NCBI RefSeq assembly: GCF_049808615.1
Contig: NZ_JBNCAN010000005.1
Location: 1 to 64,000, forward strand
Direction: 5' to 3'
Source of the DNA: Modicisalibacter sp049808615
GTDB taxonomy: Bacteria > Pseudomonadota > Gammaproteobacteria > Pseudomonadales > Halomonadaceae
Length of the DNA stretch: 64,000 nt
Made by a program: the position numbers and the translations under genes. Below are positions 15,315-23,536 of this stretch, one piece after another. Each line of letters opens with the position of its first letter. The first letter of the stretch is position 1. The notes below the pieces were generated by a model, which saw only the letters and a program-made list of their open reading frames with translations, ran no database searches and was not told the DNA's origin.

Positions 15315-16645
15315 CACGTGCCATCGTACTGGTACTCGACTCCTTCGGCATCGGTGCCGCCGCGGATGCCGCCGACTTCGGCGACGCCGGTGCCGACACC
15401 CTGGGGCACATCGCTGCCGCCTGTGCCCGGGGGGATGCCGACACTTTACAGGGCCCCGAAGCCGGCCTCTCAACAGGCCCCGAAGCCGGGCTCTCAACAG
15501 GCCCCGAAGCCGGCCTCTCATCGGGCCCCGAAACTGCCCCTGGCCGTCGAGGCCCGCTCAAGCTGCCCAACCTGGCGCGTCTGGGGCTGTTGCATGCCCA
15601 CCGCGAGAGTACCGGCACCTGGGCCGAGGGCATGGCCATACCCGAGACGCTTGACGGGGCCTATGCCTACGCCAGCGAGGTATCCTCCGGCAAGGACACG
15701 CCCTCCGGCCATTGGGAGATCGCCGGGGTGCCGGTGCGCTTCGACTGGGGCTATTTCGACGCGCCGACCGATAGCTTTCCCGCCGAACTGCTCAAGGCAC
15801 TGGTACGCGAGGCCGAACTGCCCGGGGTGATCGGCAACTGCCATGCCTCGGGCACCGAGATCATCGCCCGGCTCGGTGAAGCACACGTTGCCAGCGGCAA
15901 GCCCATCGTCTACACCTCGGCGGACTCGGTGTTCCAGATCGCCGCACATGAGGAGGTCTTCGGTCTGGAACGGCTCTACCGGGTCTGCGAAATCGCCCGG
16001 CGCCTGCTCGAGCCCTACAACATCGGCCGGGTGATCGCGCGTCCGTTCACCGGCGAGACGGGCGGGACCTTTGTGCGCAGTGCCAACCGGCGTGACTACA
16101 GCGTCGAACCTCCATCGGCCACCGTGCTGCAGAAGCTTCACGATGCCGGTGGCGAGGTGATCGCCATCGGCAAGATCGCCGATATCTACGCCCATTGCGG
16201 CATCTCGCGCTCGGTCAAGGCCAGTGGCCACGATGAGTTGATGGACGCCACCTTGGCGGCCCTGGATGAGGCCATCGACCGCAGCCTGATCATGACCAAT
16301 TTCGTCGATTTCGACATGCGCTACGGTCATCGCCGCGATATCGCCGGCTACGCGGCAGCCCTGGAGCGCTTCGATGCGCGACTGCCCGAGCTTCTTGCCA
16401 AACTTGGCAACGACGATCTCCTGATCCTCACCGCTGACCATGGCTGCGACCCCTCCTGGCCCGGCAGCGACCATACCCGGGAGCATATCCCGGTACTCGT
16501 CCGAGGCGCGGGGATGGCGACTGGCTCGCTGGGCGCCCGGGAAACCTTTGCCGATATCGGCCAGAGTCTCGCCGCCTACTTCGGCCTGCCGGCGATGGCC
16601 GATGGAACCAGCTTCCTTTCTACCGCCCCACGAGGAAAATCCTGA
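15311..16645 (+). CDS. deoB: Phosphopentomutase with a repeat insertion
   Basis: A 444-residue alkaline-phosphatase-superfamily mutase that turns (deoxy)ribose-1-phosphate into the 5-phosphate. Metal-binding landmarks are present: VLDSFGIGAA at 7-16, SSGKDTPSGHWE near 130, YTSADSVFQIA near 205, and ILTADHGCDP...SDHTREHIPV near 375-395. E. coli DeoB is 407 residues; the extra length comes mostly from an in-frame insertion at about residues 46-78 made of 8-residue GPEAGLST repeats, placed before the conserved RRGPLKLPNLARLG. The insertion lies in a surface region near the N-terminus, so activity may be kept. Coupled by ATGA to deoA and by TGATG to deoD. Confidence 0.94.
   Translation: MTRAIVLVLDSFGIGAAADAADFGDAGADTLGHIAAACARGDADTLQGPEAGLSTGPEAGLSTGPEAGLSSGPETAPGRRGPLKLPNLARLGLLHAHRESTGTWAEGMAIPETLDGAYAYASEVSSGKDTPSGHWEIAGVPVRFDWGYFDAPTDSFPAELLKALVREAELPGVIGNCHASGTEIIARLGEAHVASGKPIVYTSADSVFQIAAHEEVFGLERLYRVCEIARRLLEPYNIGRVIARPFTGETGGTFVRSANRRDYSVEPPSATVLQKLHDAGGEVIAIGKIADIYAHCGISRSVKASGHDELMDATLAALDEAIDRSLIMTNFVDFDMRYGHRRDIAGYAAALERFDARLPELLAKLGNDDLLILTADHGCDPSWPGSDHTREHIPVLVRGAGMATGSLGARETFADIGQSLAAYFGLPAMADGTSFLSTAPRGKS
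15452..15541 (+). repeat. 24-bp minisatellite inside deoB
   Basis: Three nearly identical 24-base units (each beginning GGCCCCGAAGCCGG and ending CTCTCAACA or CTCTCATCG) start at 15452, 15476 and 15500. A diverged partial fourth unit follows at 15524. Units differ by one to three bases. Because the unit is a multiple of three, copy-number change would keep the deoB frame and add or remove GPEAGLST. Confidence 0.93.
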
Positions 16646-17379
16646 TGGCAACCCCCCATATCAATGCCGAGCCTGGCGATTTCGCCGACACCGTACTGAT
16701 GCCCGGGGATCCGTTGCGCGCCCGGTATATCGCCGACACCTTCCTCGACGACGTGCGGGAAGTGAACAGCGTGCGAAGCATGAGTGGCTTCATCGGACGT
16801 TACAAGGGGCGCGACATTTCGGTGATGGGACATGGCATGGGCGTCCCTTCGGTATCCATCTACGCCCGAGAGCTGATCGTCGACTATGGCGTCAAGACGC
16901 TGATTCGTGTCGGTTCCTGCGGGGCGGTGCGCGACGACATCGCCCTGCGCGATGTGGTCATCGGCCTGGGCGCCTGCACCGACTCCGGCGTGAATCGTAC
17001 CCGCTTCGCGGGCATGGACTTCGCCGCCGTCGCCGACTTCGAGCTGACCCGCCATGCGGTGGAAGCCGCCGCGGCCCAGGGTGTGGCAGTCAAGGTCGGC
17101 AACCTCTTCTCGGCGGATCTGTTCTACGATCCGCGTCCCGAGATCGCCGAACTACTCAAGCGCTACGGCATCCTCGGCGTGGAGATGGAGGCCGCGGGCC
17201 TTTATGGGGCGGCTGCCGAATTCGGCGCCCGGGCCGCGACGCTGTGCACCGTTTCCGATCACATTCTGAAGGGCGGTTCGTTGTCCAGTGCCGAGCGTCA
17301 GGCCACCTTCGACGACATGATGGTGGTGGCCCTGGAGTCGGTGCTGCGAGACGATCGGGCAAGGGAGGCAACGCCATGA
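16645..17379 (+). CDS. deoD: Purine nucleoside phosphorylase DeoD
   Basis: A 244-residue hexameric purine nucleoside phosphorylase that converts purine (deoxy)nucleosides and phosphate to base and pentose-1-phosphate. It begins MATPHINAEPGDFA, as E. coli DeoD does, and keeps LMPGDPLRA near 19, GHGMGVPSVSIYA near 63, RVGSCGAV near 87, GNLFSADLFY near 152, MEMEAAG-type VEMEAAGLYG near 179, and the catalytic Asp in CTVSDHIL near 204. It starts inside the deoB stop codon. With DeoA and Cdd it feeds sugar phosphates to DeoB and DeoC. Confidence 0.96.
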   Translation: MATPHINAEPGDFADTVLMPGDPLRARYIADTFLDDVREVNSVRSMSGFIGRYKGRDISVMGHGMGVPSVSIYARELIVDYGVKTLIRVGSCGAVRDDIALRDVVIGLGACTDSGVNRTRFAGMDFAAVADFELTRHAVEAAAAQGVAVKVGNLFSADLFYDPRPEIAELLKRYGILGVEMEAAGLYGAAAEFGARAATLCTVSDHILKGGSLSSAERQATFDDMMVVALESVLRDDRAREATP

Positions 17380-17801
17380 GTGCCTCGAGTGGTATCGATG
17401 CCGGGCTTGTCGCCGAGCTGATCGGCGTGCGCGATCGCGCCTACGCGCCTTACTCGAATCATCCGGTCGGCGCCCTGGTGGAGAGCGAAAGCGGTACACG
17501 CTACGCCGGGGCCAATGTGGAGACCGCCCACTACAAGGGGCTCTGTGCCGAGGCTTCGGCCATCGCCGCCATGGTCAGCGCGGGGGAGCGTCAGTTGCAG
17601 CGGGTGTACGTGATCGGCCCCGGCGAGCATCTCTGCACACCCTGCGGCGACTGTCGGCAGCGTATCCGTGAGTTTGCCAGTGCCGACACGCGGATTCTGG
17701 TCCTCGATGCCGGTGGCCGACTGCTGCGGGAATACACTATGGAAGCCCTGTTGCCGGATGCCTTCGGCCCCGAGAATCTTGGGAAGTCGTCATTCGCGTA
17801 G
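17376..17801 (+). CDS. cdd: Cytidine deaminase
   Basis: A 141-residue zinc enzyme of the small homotetrameric class that deaminates cytidine and deoxycytidine to uridine and deoxyuridine. Zinc ligands are the cysteine in GLCAEASA near residue 52 with its catalytic Glu two residues later, and the two cysteines of CTPCGDCRQ near 85-90. The substrate loop YAPYSNHPVGA is near residue 23 and ANVET near 44. It overlaps deoD by four bases (ATGA). Its last 12 bases overlap the 3' end of nrdG on the other strand. It closes the nucleoside island. Confidence 0.92.
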   Translation: MSASSGIDAGLVAELIGVRDRAYAPYSNHPVGALVESESGTRYAGANVETAHYKGLCAEASAIAAMVSAGERQLQRVYVIGPGEHLCTPCGDCRQRIREFASADTRILVLDAGGRLLREYTMEALLPDAFGPENLGKSSFA

Positions 17802-18554
17802 CGTCAGCTGGTCGAAGTAAGGGGCGAGGCGTCTCACGAGTCTCGCCGCGTCTTCTGGCCGCGGGGCATCGACGATCGGTTCGGTGTAGGCGGGGTTCAG
17901 GCATTGGTCATGACGTGCCAGCTGAAGTGCATAATGACGCACGCCGCAATCGACCAGGCTCAGTGCTAAACGCTCGATGGCCTTGAGATCGAAGTCTCGC
18001 CAGTGAACTGTCGTGCGACATTCGAGATCGATGCCGCTATCCAGTAACAGTGCCAGGCTCTGAGCATGGCGCTTCCAGACCCTGCGGCGCCCGGCGATAC
18101 GCTCGAAGTCGTCGGCATGTCCTTTGACGTCTAATCCTACCCAGTCGAGCCAGGGCAGGAGTGTCTCGAGGCGACTTGGGTAGATGCCCGCGGTATGCAA
18201 TCCCACCTTGAAACCCAGCGCTTTGGCGTCACGCATGGCCGGTGCCAGATCGGCGTGCTGGGTCGGTTCGCCGCCGCTGAATACCACGCCATCGAGCAGC
18301 CCGCGCCGATTTTCCAGAAATTCGTGGATTTCCAGCCATTCCTGGGGCTCGCTCCGGCGCGATGCGAGCATCTGCGGATTGTGGCAGTAGCCGCAACGCA
18401 GCGGACAGCCCTGCAGGAAGACCACGCAGGCCAGATGGCCCGGATAGTCCAGGGTCGTCATCGGCGTCAGGCCCGCCACGGGCAGGTGAATGCCATCCTG
18501 CTCGATACTGTCTTGATGCCGGGAGCAAGGCTCCCGGCGAACATCGATACTCAT
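17790..18554 (-). CDS. nrdG: Anaerobic ribonucleotide reductase activating protein
   Basis: A 254-residue radical SAM enzyme that puts the glycyl radical on NrdD under anaerobic conditions. The cluster motif is C50-x3-C54-x2-C57 (QGCPLRCGYCHNPQM), with the family GGEP seen as FSGGEPTQH near residue 95. The chosen start is the ATG overlapping the stop of the small glycyl-radical gene (ATGA), giving a length like the longer NrdG form found in pseudomonads. It is the last gene of a minus-strand group nrdD, glycyl-radical subunit, nrdG and converges with cdd. Confidence 0.88.
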   Translation of the reverse strand: MSIDVRREPCSRHQDSIEQDGIHLPVAGLTPMTTLDYPGHLACVVFLQGCPLRCGYCHNPQMLASRRSEPQEWLEIHEFLENRRGLLDGVVFSGGEPTQHADLAPAMRDAKALGFKVGLHTAGIYPSRLETLLPWLDWVGLDVKGHADDFERIAGRRRVWKRHAQSLALLLDSGIDLECRTTVHWRDFDLKAIERLALSLVDCGVRHYALQLARHDQCLNPAYTEPIVDAPRPEDAARLVRRLAPYFDQLTLRE

Positions 18555-18718
18555 GAATTCAACGTCGCTTCGCAAAAGTGGCGCCGTTCGCGATGCTCGG
18601 ACTGCTTGCCCACGTTGAACTGGCTGACCGGGCGATGATAGCCCATGACTCGGGTCCAGACTTCGCAGCGTTGGCGCTGGTCGTTGGGAAGCATGTCGCG
18701 TGAAGTTTGATGGTTCAT
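18551..18718 (-). CDS. Separate glycyl-radical domain of class III ribonucleotide reductase
   Basis: A 55-residue protein whose middle, WTRVMGYHRPVSQFNVGKQS, matches the C-terminal end of E. coli NrdD (RTCGYLGS...FNAGKQEE), where the radical glycine sits. Gly26 of MGY is the expected radical site. The large NrdD protein upstream ends after its zinc motif and lacks this part. The gene has its own ribosome site (AAAGGA eight bases before ATG), lies 66 bp after nrdD and overlaps nrdG by ATGA, so it looks like a real split subunit and not a frameshift. I believe pseudomonads show similar small proteins, but this needs checking. Confidence 0.82.
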   Translation of the reverse strand: MNHQTSRDMLPNDQRQRCEVWTRVMGYHRPVSQFNVGKQSEHRERRHFCEATLNS

Positions 18719-18784
18719 TGAATGATTCCTTTGTCGATGGTGGTGCTTCGTTCACGATCGCGCGGCAGATCGTGGTCAGGGTTT

Positions 18785-20515
18785 TCAGGCCGTGGCCTGG
18801 GCTTGTCCTGCCAGCAGCGCCTCGTCGCAGCGTGGGCAGAACTCGTGCTCGCCGGCCAGGTAACCGTGTACCGGGCAGATCGAGAAGGTCGGGGTGACGG
18901 TCAGATACGGCAGCCGGAAGCGCGACAGTGCCCTCTGTACCAGGGCCTTGCAGGCGGCGGCGCTGGAGAGCTTCTCGCGCATGTACAGATGCAGCACCGT
19001 GCCGCCGGTGTAGCGACTCTGCAGCGGGTCTTGATGAATCAGTGCTTCAAAAGGATCGTCGGTATGGCCTACCGGCAGCTGGCTGGAGTTGGTGTAGTAG
19101 GGCGCCTCTTCGGTGCCGGCCTGCAGGATGCCCAGATAACGGCGCGCGTCTTCCTTGGCGAAACGATAGGTGGTGCCTTCCGCCGGGGTGGCTTCCAGGT
19201 TGTAGAGATGCCCGGTGTGCTCCTGGAACTCGCGCATCCGTTCGCGCACATGATCCAGCAGCTCCAGCGCCATGGCGCGGCCTTCCTCATCGGTGATGTC
19301 CAGGCGGTCTTCGCTGAAATTGCGCACCATCTCGTTGAGTCCGTTGACCCCCAGGGTCGAGAAGTGATTGCGTAACGTCCCTAGATAGCGCTTGGAGTAG
19401 GGATAGAGCCCGGCGTCCATCCACTGCTGAATGCGCTCGCGCTTGAGTTCCAGGCTGTCCCGGGCGAGTTCCATCAGCCGGTCGAGCTCCGCGTAGAGCC
19501 CGGCTTTGTCGCCGGCGAAACGGTAGCCCAGCCGGGCGCAGTTGATCGTCACCACACCCAGGGAGCCGGTCTGTTCGGCGCTGCCGAACAGACCGTTGCC
19601 GCGTTTGAGCAGTTCACTGAGATCCAACTGCAGGCGGCAGCACATGGAGCGCACCATGTGCGGCTCCAGATCCGAATTGAGGAAGTTCTGAAAATAGGGC
19701 AGGCCATATTTGGCGGTCAGGGCGAACAGGCGCTCGGCGTTGTCGCTGTCCCAGGCGAAGTCCGGGGTAATGTTGTAGGTGGGGATGGGGAAGGTGAACA
19801 CCCGCCCCTGTCGGTCACCGGCTTCCATCACCTCCAGGTAAGCGCGGTTGATCAGGTCCATCTCGGCTTGCAACTCGCCGTAGCTGAATCCCTGCTCCTT
19901 GCCACCAATCACTGGTACCTGCTCGCGCAGGTCCGCCGGGCACACCCAGTCGAAGGTGAGATTGGTGAAAGGCGTCTGGCTGCCCCAGCGGGAAGGCACG
20001 TTGAGGTTGTAGATGAACTCCTGGATCGCCTGTTTGACAGCGGCGTAGTCCAGACTGTCCTTGCGCACATAGGGCGCCAGGTAGGTATCGAAGGAGCTGA
20101 ACGCCTGGGCGCCGGCCCATTCATTCTGCAGGGTGCCGAGGAAGTTGACCATCTGCCCCAGAGCGCTGGTCAGGTGTCGCGGCGGCGTGCTTTCGGCGCG
20201 ATCCGCCACGCCGTTGAAGCCTTCATTCAGCAGGGTGCGCAGCGACCAGCCGGCGCAATAGCCCGCCAGCATGTCCAGATCATGAATGTGCATATCGCCT
20301 TCCCGGTGCGCCTCACCGACGGCCTGGGGATACACCTCGTCCAGCCAGTAGTTGGCGATCAGCTTGCCGGAGACGTTGAGAATCAGCCCACCCAGGGAGT
20401 AGCCCTGGTTGGCGTTGGCGTGTACTCGCCAGTCAGCGCGATTCAGGTACTCATTGACGGTTGAGGCAACGTCCAGGTGCCGCGGCATGTCGGCTTCGGT
20501 AACGAGTGTGTTCAC
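18785..20515 (-). CDS. nrdD: Anaerobic ribonucleoside-triphosphate reductase, large subunit
   Basis: A 576-residue class III ribonucleotide reductase, which makes deoxynucleotides without oxygen. Conserved stretches include DMHIHDLDMLAGYCAGW near residue 75, SRWGSQTPFTNLTFD near 175, and the C-terminal zinc site CPVHGYLAGEHEFCPRC. It lacks the N-terminal ATP cone of E. coli NrdD and the C-terminal glycyl-radical motif; the latter is encoded by the next gene. The start is GTG with AGGGG five bases upstream. A perfect FNR-type palindrome lies about 85 bases upstream, so anaerobic induction is likely. Confidence 0.93.
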   Translation of the reverse strand: MNTLVTEADMPRHLDVASTVNEYLNRADWRVHANANQGYSLGGLILNVSGKLIANYWLDEVYPQAVGEAHREGDMHIHDLDMLAGYCAGWSLRTLLNEGFNGVADRAESTPPRHLTSALGQMVNFLGTLQNEWAGAQAFSSFDTYLAPYVRKDSLDYAAVKQAIQEFIYNLNVPSRWGSQTPFTNLTFDWVCPADLREQVPVIGGKEQGFSYGELQAEMDLINRAYLEVMEAGDRQGRVFTFPIPTYNITPDFAWDSDNAERLFALTAKYGLPYFQNFLNSDLEPHMVRSMCCRLQLDLSELLKRGNGLFGSAEQTGSLGVVTINCARLGYRFAGDKAGLYAELDRLMELARDSLELKRERIQQWMDAGLYPYSKRYLGTLRNHFSTLGVNGLNEMVRNFSEDRLDITDEEGRAMALELLDHVRERMREFQEHTGHLYNLEATPAEGTTYRFAKEDARRYLGILQAGTEEAPYYTNSSQLPVGHTDDPFEALIHQDPLQSRYTGGTVLHLYMREKLSSAAACKALVQRALSRFRLPYLTVTPTFSICPVHGYLAGEHEFCPRCDEALLAGQAQATA

Positions 20516-20599
20516 TGGTTCCCCTATATGTGCTATCGAAAAGGTTATAAAGCACTACATGTTGTGCATGAAGCCTAAAAGGTTTGTCGCCGGGAAAGA

Positions 20600-20613
20600 T
20601 TGACTCGAGTCAA
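20600..20613. promoter_or_regulatory. FNR/Anr-type palindrome upstream of nrdD
   Basis: TTGACTCGAGTCAA is a perfect palindrome with the FNR/Anr layout, centred about 92 bases before the nrdD start on the minus strand. FNR control of nrdDG is established in enterobacteria, so activation of nrdD, the glycyl-radical gene and nrdG is the simple reading. Confidence 0.75.
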
Positions 20614-20642
20614 TAAAATGATTGGTTGCGACAAAACGAAGA

Positions 20643-20665
20643 CGCCCATCGGAGAACGATGGGCG
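20643..20665 (-). terminator. Terminator after ubiV
   Basis: A 9-bp perfect stem (CGCCCATCG at 20643-20651 and CGATGGGCG at 20657-20665) with a five-base loop lies 48 bases past the ubiV stop. On the minus strand it is followed by TCTTCGTTTTG. It separates the ubiUV unit from the nrdD unit. Confidence 0.75.
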
Positions 20666-20712
20666 CAGTGGGGGCGTTGGTAGGAAGTGGCGAGTAAGGG
20701 GGCGAGATATCC

Positions 20713-21612
20713 TTAGCCCGAAGCGGTTTGTGTGTTTGCCATGCCGGGCCGACCATGCCAGTAGCCGTCGCAGATCTCGGCCTCGACCAGCGCCAGCGGA
20801 TCGGCGGGGGGCAGTTCGCCGCGCCGGGCCTGGTCGAAGGCGTGAACGACCTCCGCCATGCCGGTGGCGCGGGGGCTCAGACGCGCCACGCCGACGCTCA
20901 TCGACTGCATGTCGGGAATCTCGCGGCGCAGGTCCTGGCAGGCGCCGGACATCGTCTGGATGCCGTTCAAGGTAAACACGCCCTCGGCCTCCTGGGAGCG
21001 CAGGGCGAGCCCCTCGGGATAGTGCTGGCAGACGAACTGGCAGCGGTCCTTGGGATGCTGGTGGCGCCGGGCGGTGAAACAGCGCGCCGACCAGGCCAGG
21101 GGCAGGTGGCCGTAGGCGAACACCTCGCAGGGCTGATCGAGTCCTTCCCGGGCGCATTCGTCGAGCAGGGTGGCGAGGTCGTCCCGGGGCATTTCCACCG
21201 GGGCGCACCAGCGCTGCAGGCCGGCCTTGGCCAGTACGCCGATGGCCGCCGGGTTGTAGAGGTTCAGCGACGCGCTAGCGGTGAAAGGCAGGTTCGCGGC
21301 GATCAGTAACTGCAGGGCGCTCTGATCGTTGGCTTCCACCAGGAACTCGCCGTTGGCGCACAGCTTGCGCAGGCCGCGCAGGTCGGCCTCGGATTCGATG
21401 AGCGTCTGGGAGGAGAGCACCACCTGCTTGCCGCTCTGCTCGAGTTCGCGACCGATGCCCAGCCAGTCGTCGAGCTTCATGTCGCGGCGGCGGGAGCAGA
21501 CCGTCTCGCCGAGATGAACGATCTCCACCGGCCAGTCGGCGGCGTCACGATAGAAAGCGGCATAGTGGTCGCGGGTCCAGTAGAACAGCACGGGGCCGAG
21601 GGAGAGTTGCAT
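20713..21612 (-). CDS. ubiV: Anaerobic ubiquinone biosynthesis protein UbiV
   Basis: A 299-residue U32-peptidase-like protein that, with UbiU, carries out oxygen-independent hydroxylation in ubiquinone synthesis. Four cysteines stand where E. coli UbiV binds its [4Fe-4S] cluster: C39 in GETVCSRR, then C178, C191 and C195 in ARCFTARRH and RCQFVCQHY. The start MQLSLGPVLFYW is typical. It lies 11 bp after ubiU. No ubiT (SCP2-type lipid carrier) is found next to it, so that partner must be elsewhere. Ubiquinone made this way could serve anaerobic respiration with the enzymes in this window. Confidence 0.92.
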   Translation of the reverse strand: MQLSLGPVLFYWTRDHYAAFYRDAADWPVEIVHLGETVCSRRRDMKLDDWLGIGRELEQSGKQVVLSSQTLIESEADLRGLRKLCANGEFLVEANDQSALQLLIAANLPFTASASLNLYNPAAIGVLAKAGLQRWCAPVEMPRDDLATLLDECAREGLDQPCEVFAYGHLPLAWSARCFTARRHQHPKDRCQFVCQHYPEGLALRSQEAEGVFTLNGIQTMSGACQDLRREIPDMQSMSVGVARLSPRATGMAEVVHAFDQARRGELPPADPLALVEAEICDGYWHGRPGMANTQTASG

Positions 21613-21623
21613 CCTTGTGCTCC

Positions 21624-22619
21624 TTATTTCCAGCGGCGTTCGTAGGCGCCCAGGGTGGTGGTGGCGCCCTCGGAGAGTTCGCCGAGATCGACCTGCCAGG
21701 CGGGATCGGGCTGGAAGCGCTCGGGATTGGCGTCGAGCCGATCAAGTGCTTGGCGCCAGATGCCCGCCACCTTGGAGACGTAGGCCGGACTGCGCTGGCG
21801 CCCCTCGATCTTCACCGCGCTGATGCCGAGCTCCTTCAATTCCGGCAGCAGGTCCAGCGTATTGAGGCTGGTGGGCTCCTCGATGGCGTGATAGGTCTCG
21901 CCGTCCACCTCGAAGCGGCCCTTGCACAGGGTCGGGTAGCCGGCTCGCTCGCCTTCGCCGTAGCGGTCGATCAGCACGCCCCCCAGGCGCGATTCCAGCC
22001 CGCGAGGCGTTTCCTCCCAGCGCACGTGGGCGGCGGGGGAGCAGACGCCCCGGGTATTGGGCGACTCGCCGGTCAGGTAGGACGATAGATAGCAGCGCCC
22101 CTCGGCCATGATGCACAGGCTACCGAAGGCGAAGACCTCAAGCTCCACCGGGCTCTTCTTGGCCACGTCGCGTACCTGGGTCATGGACAGCACCCGGGGC
22201 AACACGGCGCGCTTGATGCCGAAGTGCTCGTGGTAGAAGCGCAGCGCCTCGTAGCTGGTGGCGGAGCCCTGTACCGAGAGGTGGCGGGATAGATCCGGGT
22301 GTCGCCGGGCGGCGTAATCGAGCAGGCCCAGATCGGCCATTATCAAGGCATCGACGCCAAGATCCGCCGCCTGATCCACGGCCTTCGTCCACTGGGACCA
22401 GCCGGCGGGCTGGGGGTAGGTGTTGATGGCGCAGAACACCCGCTTGCCCCGGGAATGGGCATAGGCAATCCCTTCCCGGGCGCGCTTCTCGGTGAAGTTG
22501 AGGCCGGCGAACTGGCGGGCGTTGGTGGCGTTCTGGAAACCGAAGTAGACCGCATCGGCGCCATCGTCCACGGCGCGTTTCAGCGCGGGCAGGTTGCCCG
22601 CCGGGCACACGAGTTCCAT
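21624..22619 (-). CDS. ubiU: Anaerobic ubiquinone biosynthesis protein UbiU
   Basis: A 331-residue U32-family protein forming a heterodimer with UbiV. The cluster cysteines C169, C176, C193 and C232 fall at the same residue numbers as in E. coli UbiU (within GSLCIMAEGRCYLSSYL, TRGVCSPAAH and YPTLCKGR). The start MELVCPAGNLPALK is the normal family start. An FNR-type box lies 56-69 bases upstream with a plausible -10 (TAGCAT) between, matching the known anaerobic control of ubiUV in E. coli. Confidence 0.94.
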   Translation of the reverse strand: MELVCPAGNLPALKRAVDDGADAVYFGFQNATNARQFAGLNFTEKRAREGIAYAHSRGKRVFCAINTYPQPAGWSQWTKAVDQAADLGVDALIMADLGLLDYAARRHPDLSRHLSVQGSATSYEALRFYHEHFGIKRAVLPRVLSMTQVRDVAKKSPVELEVFAFGSLCIMAEGRCYLSSYLTGESPNTRGVCSPAAHVRWEETPRGLESRLGGVLIDRYGEGERAGYPTLCKGRFEVDGETYHAIEEPTSLNTLDLLPELKELGISAVKIEGRQRSPAYVSKVAGIWRQALDRLDANPERFQPDPAWQVDLGELSEGATTTLGAYERRWK

Positions 22620-22674
22620 GACTCTCTCCTGACTGAAAATCCATCCATGCTAATCGAGGCAAGATGTATCTGTT

Positions 22675-22688
22675 TTGATTCAAATCAT
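22675..22688. promoter_or_regulatory. FNR/Anr box upstream of ubiU
   Basis: TTGATTCAAATCAT matches TTGAT-N4-ATCAA with one mismatch at the end. A -10-like TAGCAT follows on the minus strand at about the spacing of an FNR-activated promoter, giving a leader of roughly 20 bases to ubiU. Confidence 0.75.
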
Positions 22689-22775
22689 TCTTGGCGTGAT
22701 TGGTGCTAGCGGCTGTGTCAAGAGCTCGCTGCGAGGCAGGGTAACTAAGGGAGGGAGTTGGAGCGCCGTGTCGCC

Positions 22776-23474
22776 TTACTCCCCATAGCACAGCGCCTTC
22801 ATTCGCTGTGTGTAGTCGACCAGGTTGCTTAGGCGGCGGCCATGAGTCTGCAAGGGATTTTCGTGGGGCTGGTCGAGAATGTTGGCCAGAAAGGCGTGCA
22901 GGCTCATGTCCAGGCTGTGTAGTGTCTCGCCGAGGAAGAACGGTTTGTCTCCCAGCAGGCTTGACAGGGCATCTAGCACCGGCGTGCCTTGCGCATAGGC
23001 GGTGGCCGGGTCGTTGGGCGACAGGCCGCGCCGGCGCATGCGACGCAGCAGCGTGCGACGTATCGCGAACAGTCCCGGGCCACGCAGGGCGCGCGGTAGA
23101 TAGGGCGTCAGGTCCGGCTTGAAGACGCGCCAGCCGGCGGGGTCCCCCCAGCGCATGTAGGTGATCTGCCAGTAGAGGCGCTCTTCCACCAGCTCCCGCA
23201 CGAAGAAGGCCATCGCCCTCTGGGCCTCGTCGAGATCGGCGTCCAGGTGCGTTGGCTGGCGAGCCTCGAAATGTTCGATGATGGCCTGGGAATCGGTCAC
23301 GGTCTGCGCGCCGTCGACGACGAAGGGAATCTGTCCCGAGGGCGAGCGGCGTGGTCCGCTCGGCACCGAACGAAAGGGAATTTTTCGATAGCGCAGATAG
23401 GTTTCCGCCTTCATGCAAAAGGGGCTGGCGTTGGGCAGCCCCCAGAAGGGGCGGAACTGATGCAGCTCGATCAT
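22776..23474 (-). CDS. Glutathione S-transferase-like protein
   Basis: A 232-residue protein of the glutathione S-transferase superfamily. The N-terminal thioredoxin-like half reads MIELHQFRPFWGLPNASPFCMKAETYLR, and the conserved cis-proline and TxSxAI motif appear as GQIPFVVDG and VTDSQAIIEHFE. The C-terminal helical half includes GDKPFFLGE...LDMSLHAFLANI. It resembles the metaxin or failed-axon-connection-like branch more than classical enzymes. The start at MIELHQF is supported by GGGAG five bases upstream; the longer frame upstream is not convincing. The substrate is unknown. Confidence 0.75.
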   Translation of the reverse strand: MIELHQFRPFWGLPNASPFCMKAETYLRYRKIPFRSVPSGPRRSPSGQIPFVVDGAQTVTDSQAIIEHFEARQPTHLDADLDEAQRAMAFFVRELVEERLYWQITYMRWGDPAGWRVFKPDLTPYLPRALRGPGLFAIRRTLLRRMRRRGLSPNDPATAYAQGTPVLDALSSLLGDKPFFLGETLHSLDMSLHAFLANILDQPHENPLQTHGRRLSNLVDYTQRMKALCYGE

Positions 23475-23536
23475 GGAAGCTCCCGAGGAGAGTGCCTGCC
23501 GACGGTTAGAGGCCATGCGTCGGCAGACGTTCGAGG

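Noticed and set aside
15452..15541. Repeat array considered as a CRISPR or CRISPR-like array
   Set aside because: Units are adjacent without unique spacers and are translated in frame within deoB; it is a minisatellite.
18718..18785. Frameshift inside a single nrdD gene
   Set aside because: The gap has stops in the frame continuing from nrdD, and the small ORF has its own AAAGGA and ATG; two genes are more likely.
22138..23418. A 426-codon minus-strand frame joining the GST region and ubiU
   Set aside because: It covers two real genes in another frame, and its composition (long proline/arginine runs) is that of a shadow.
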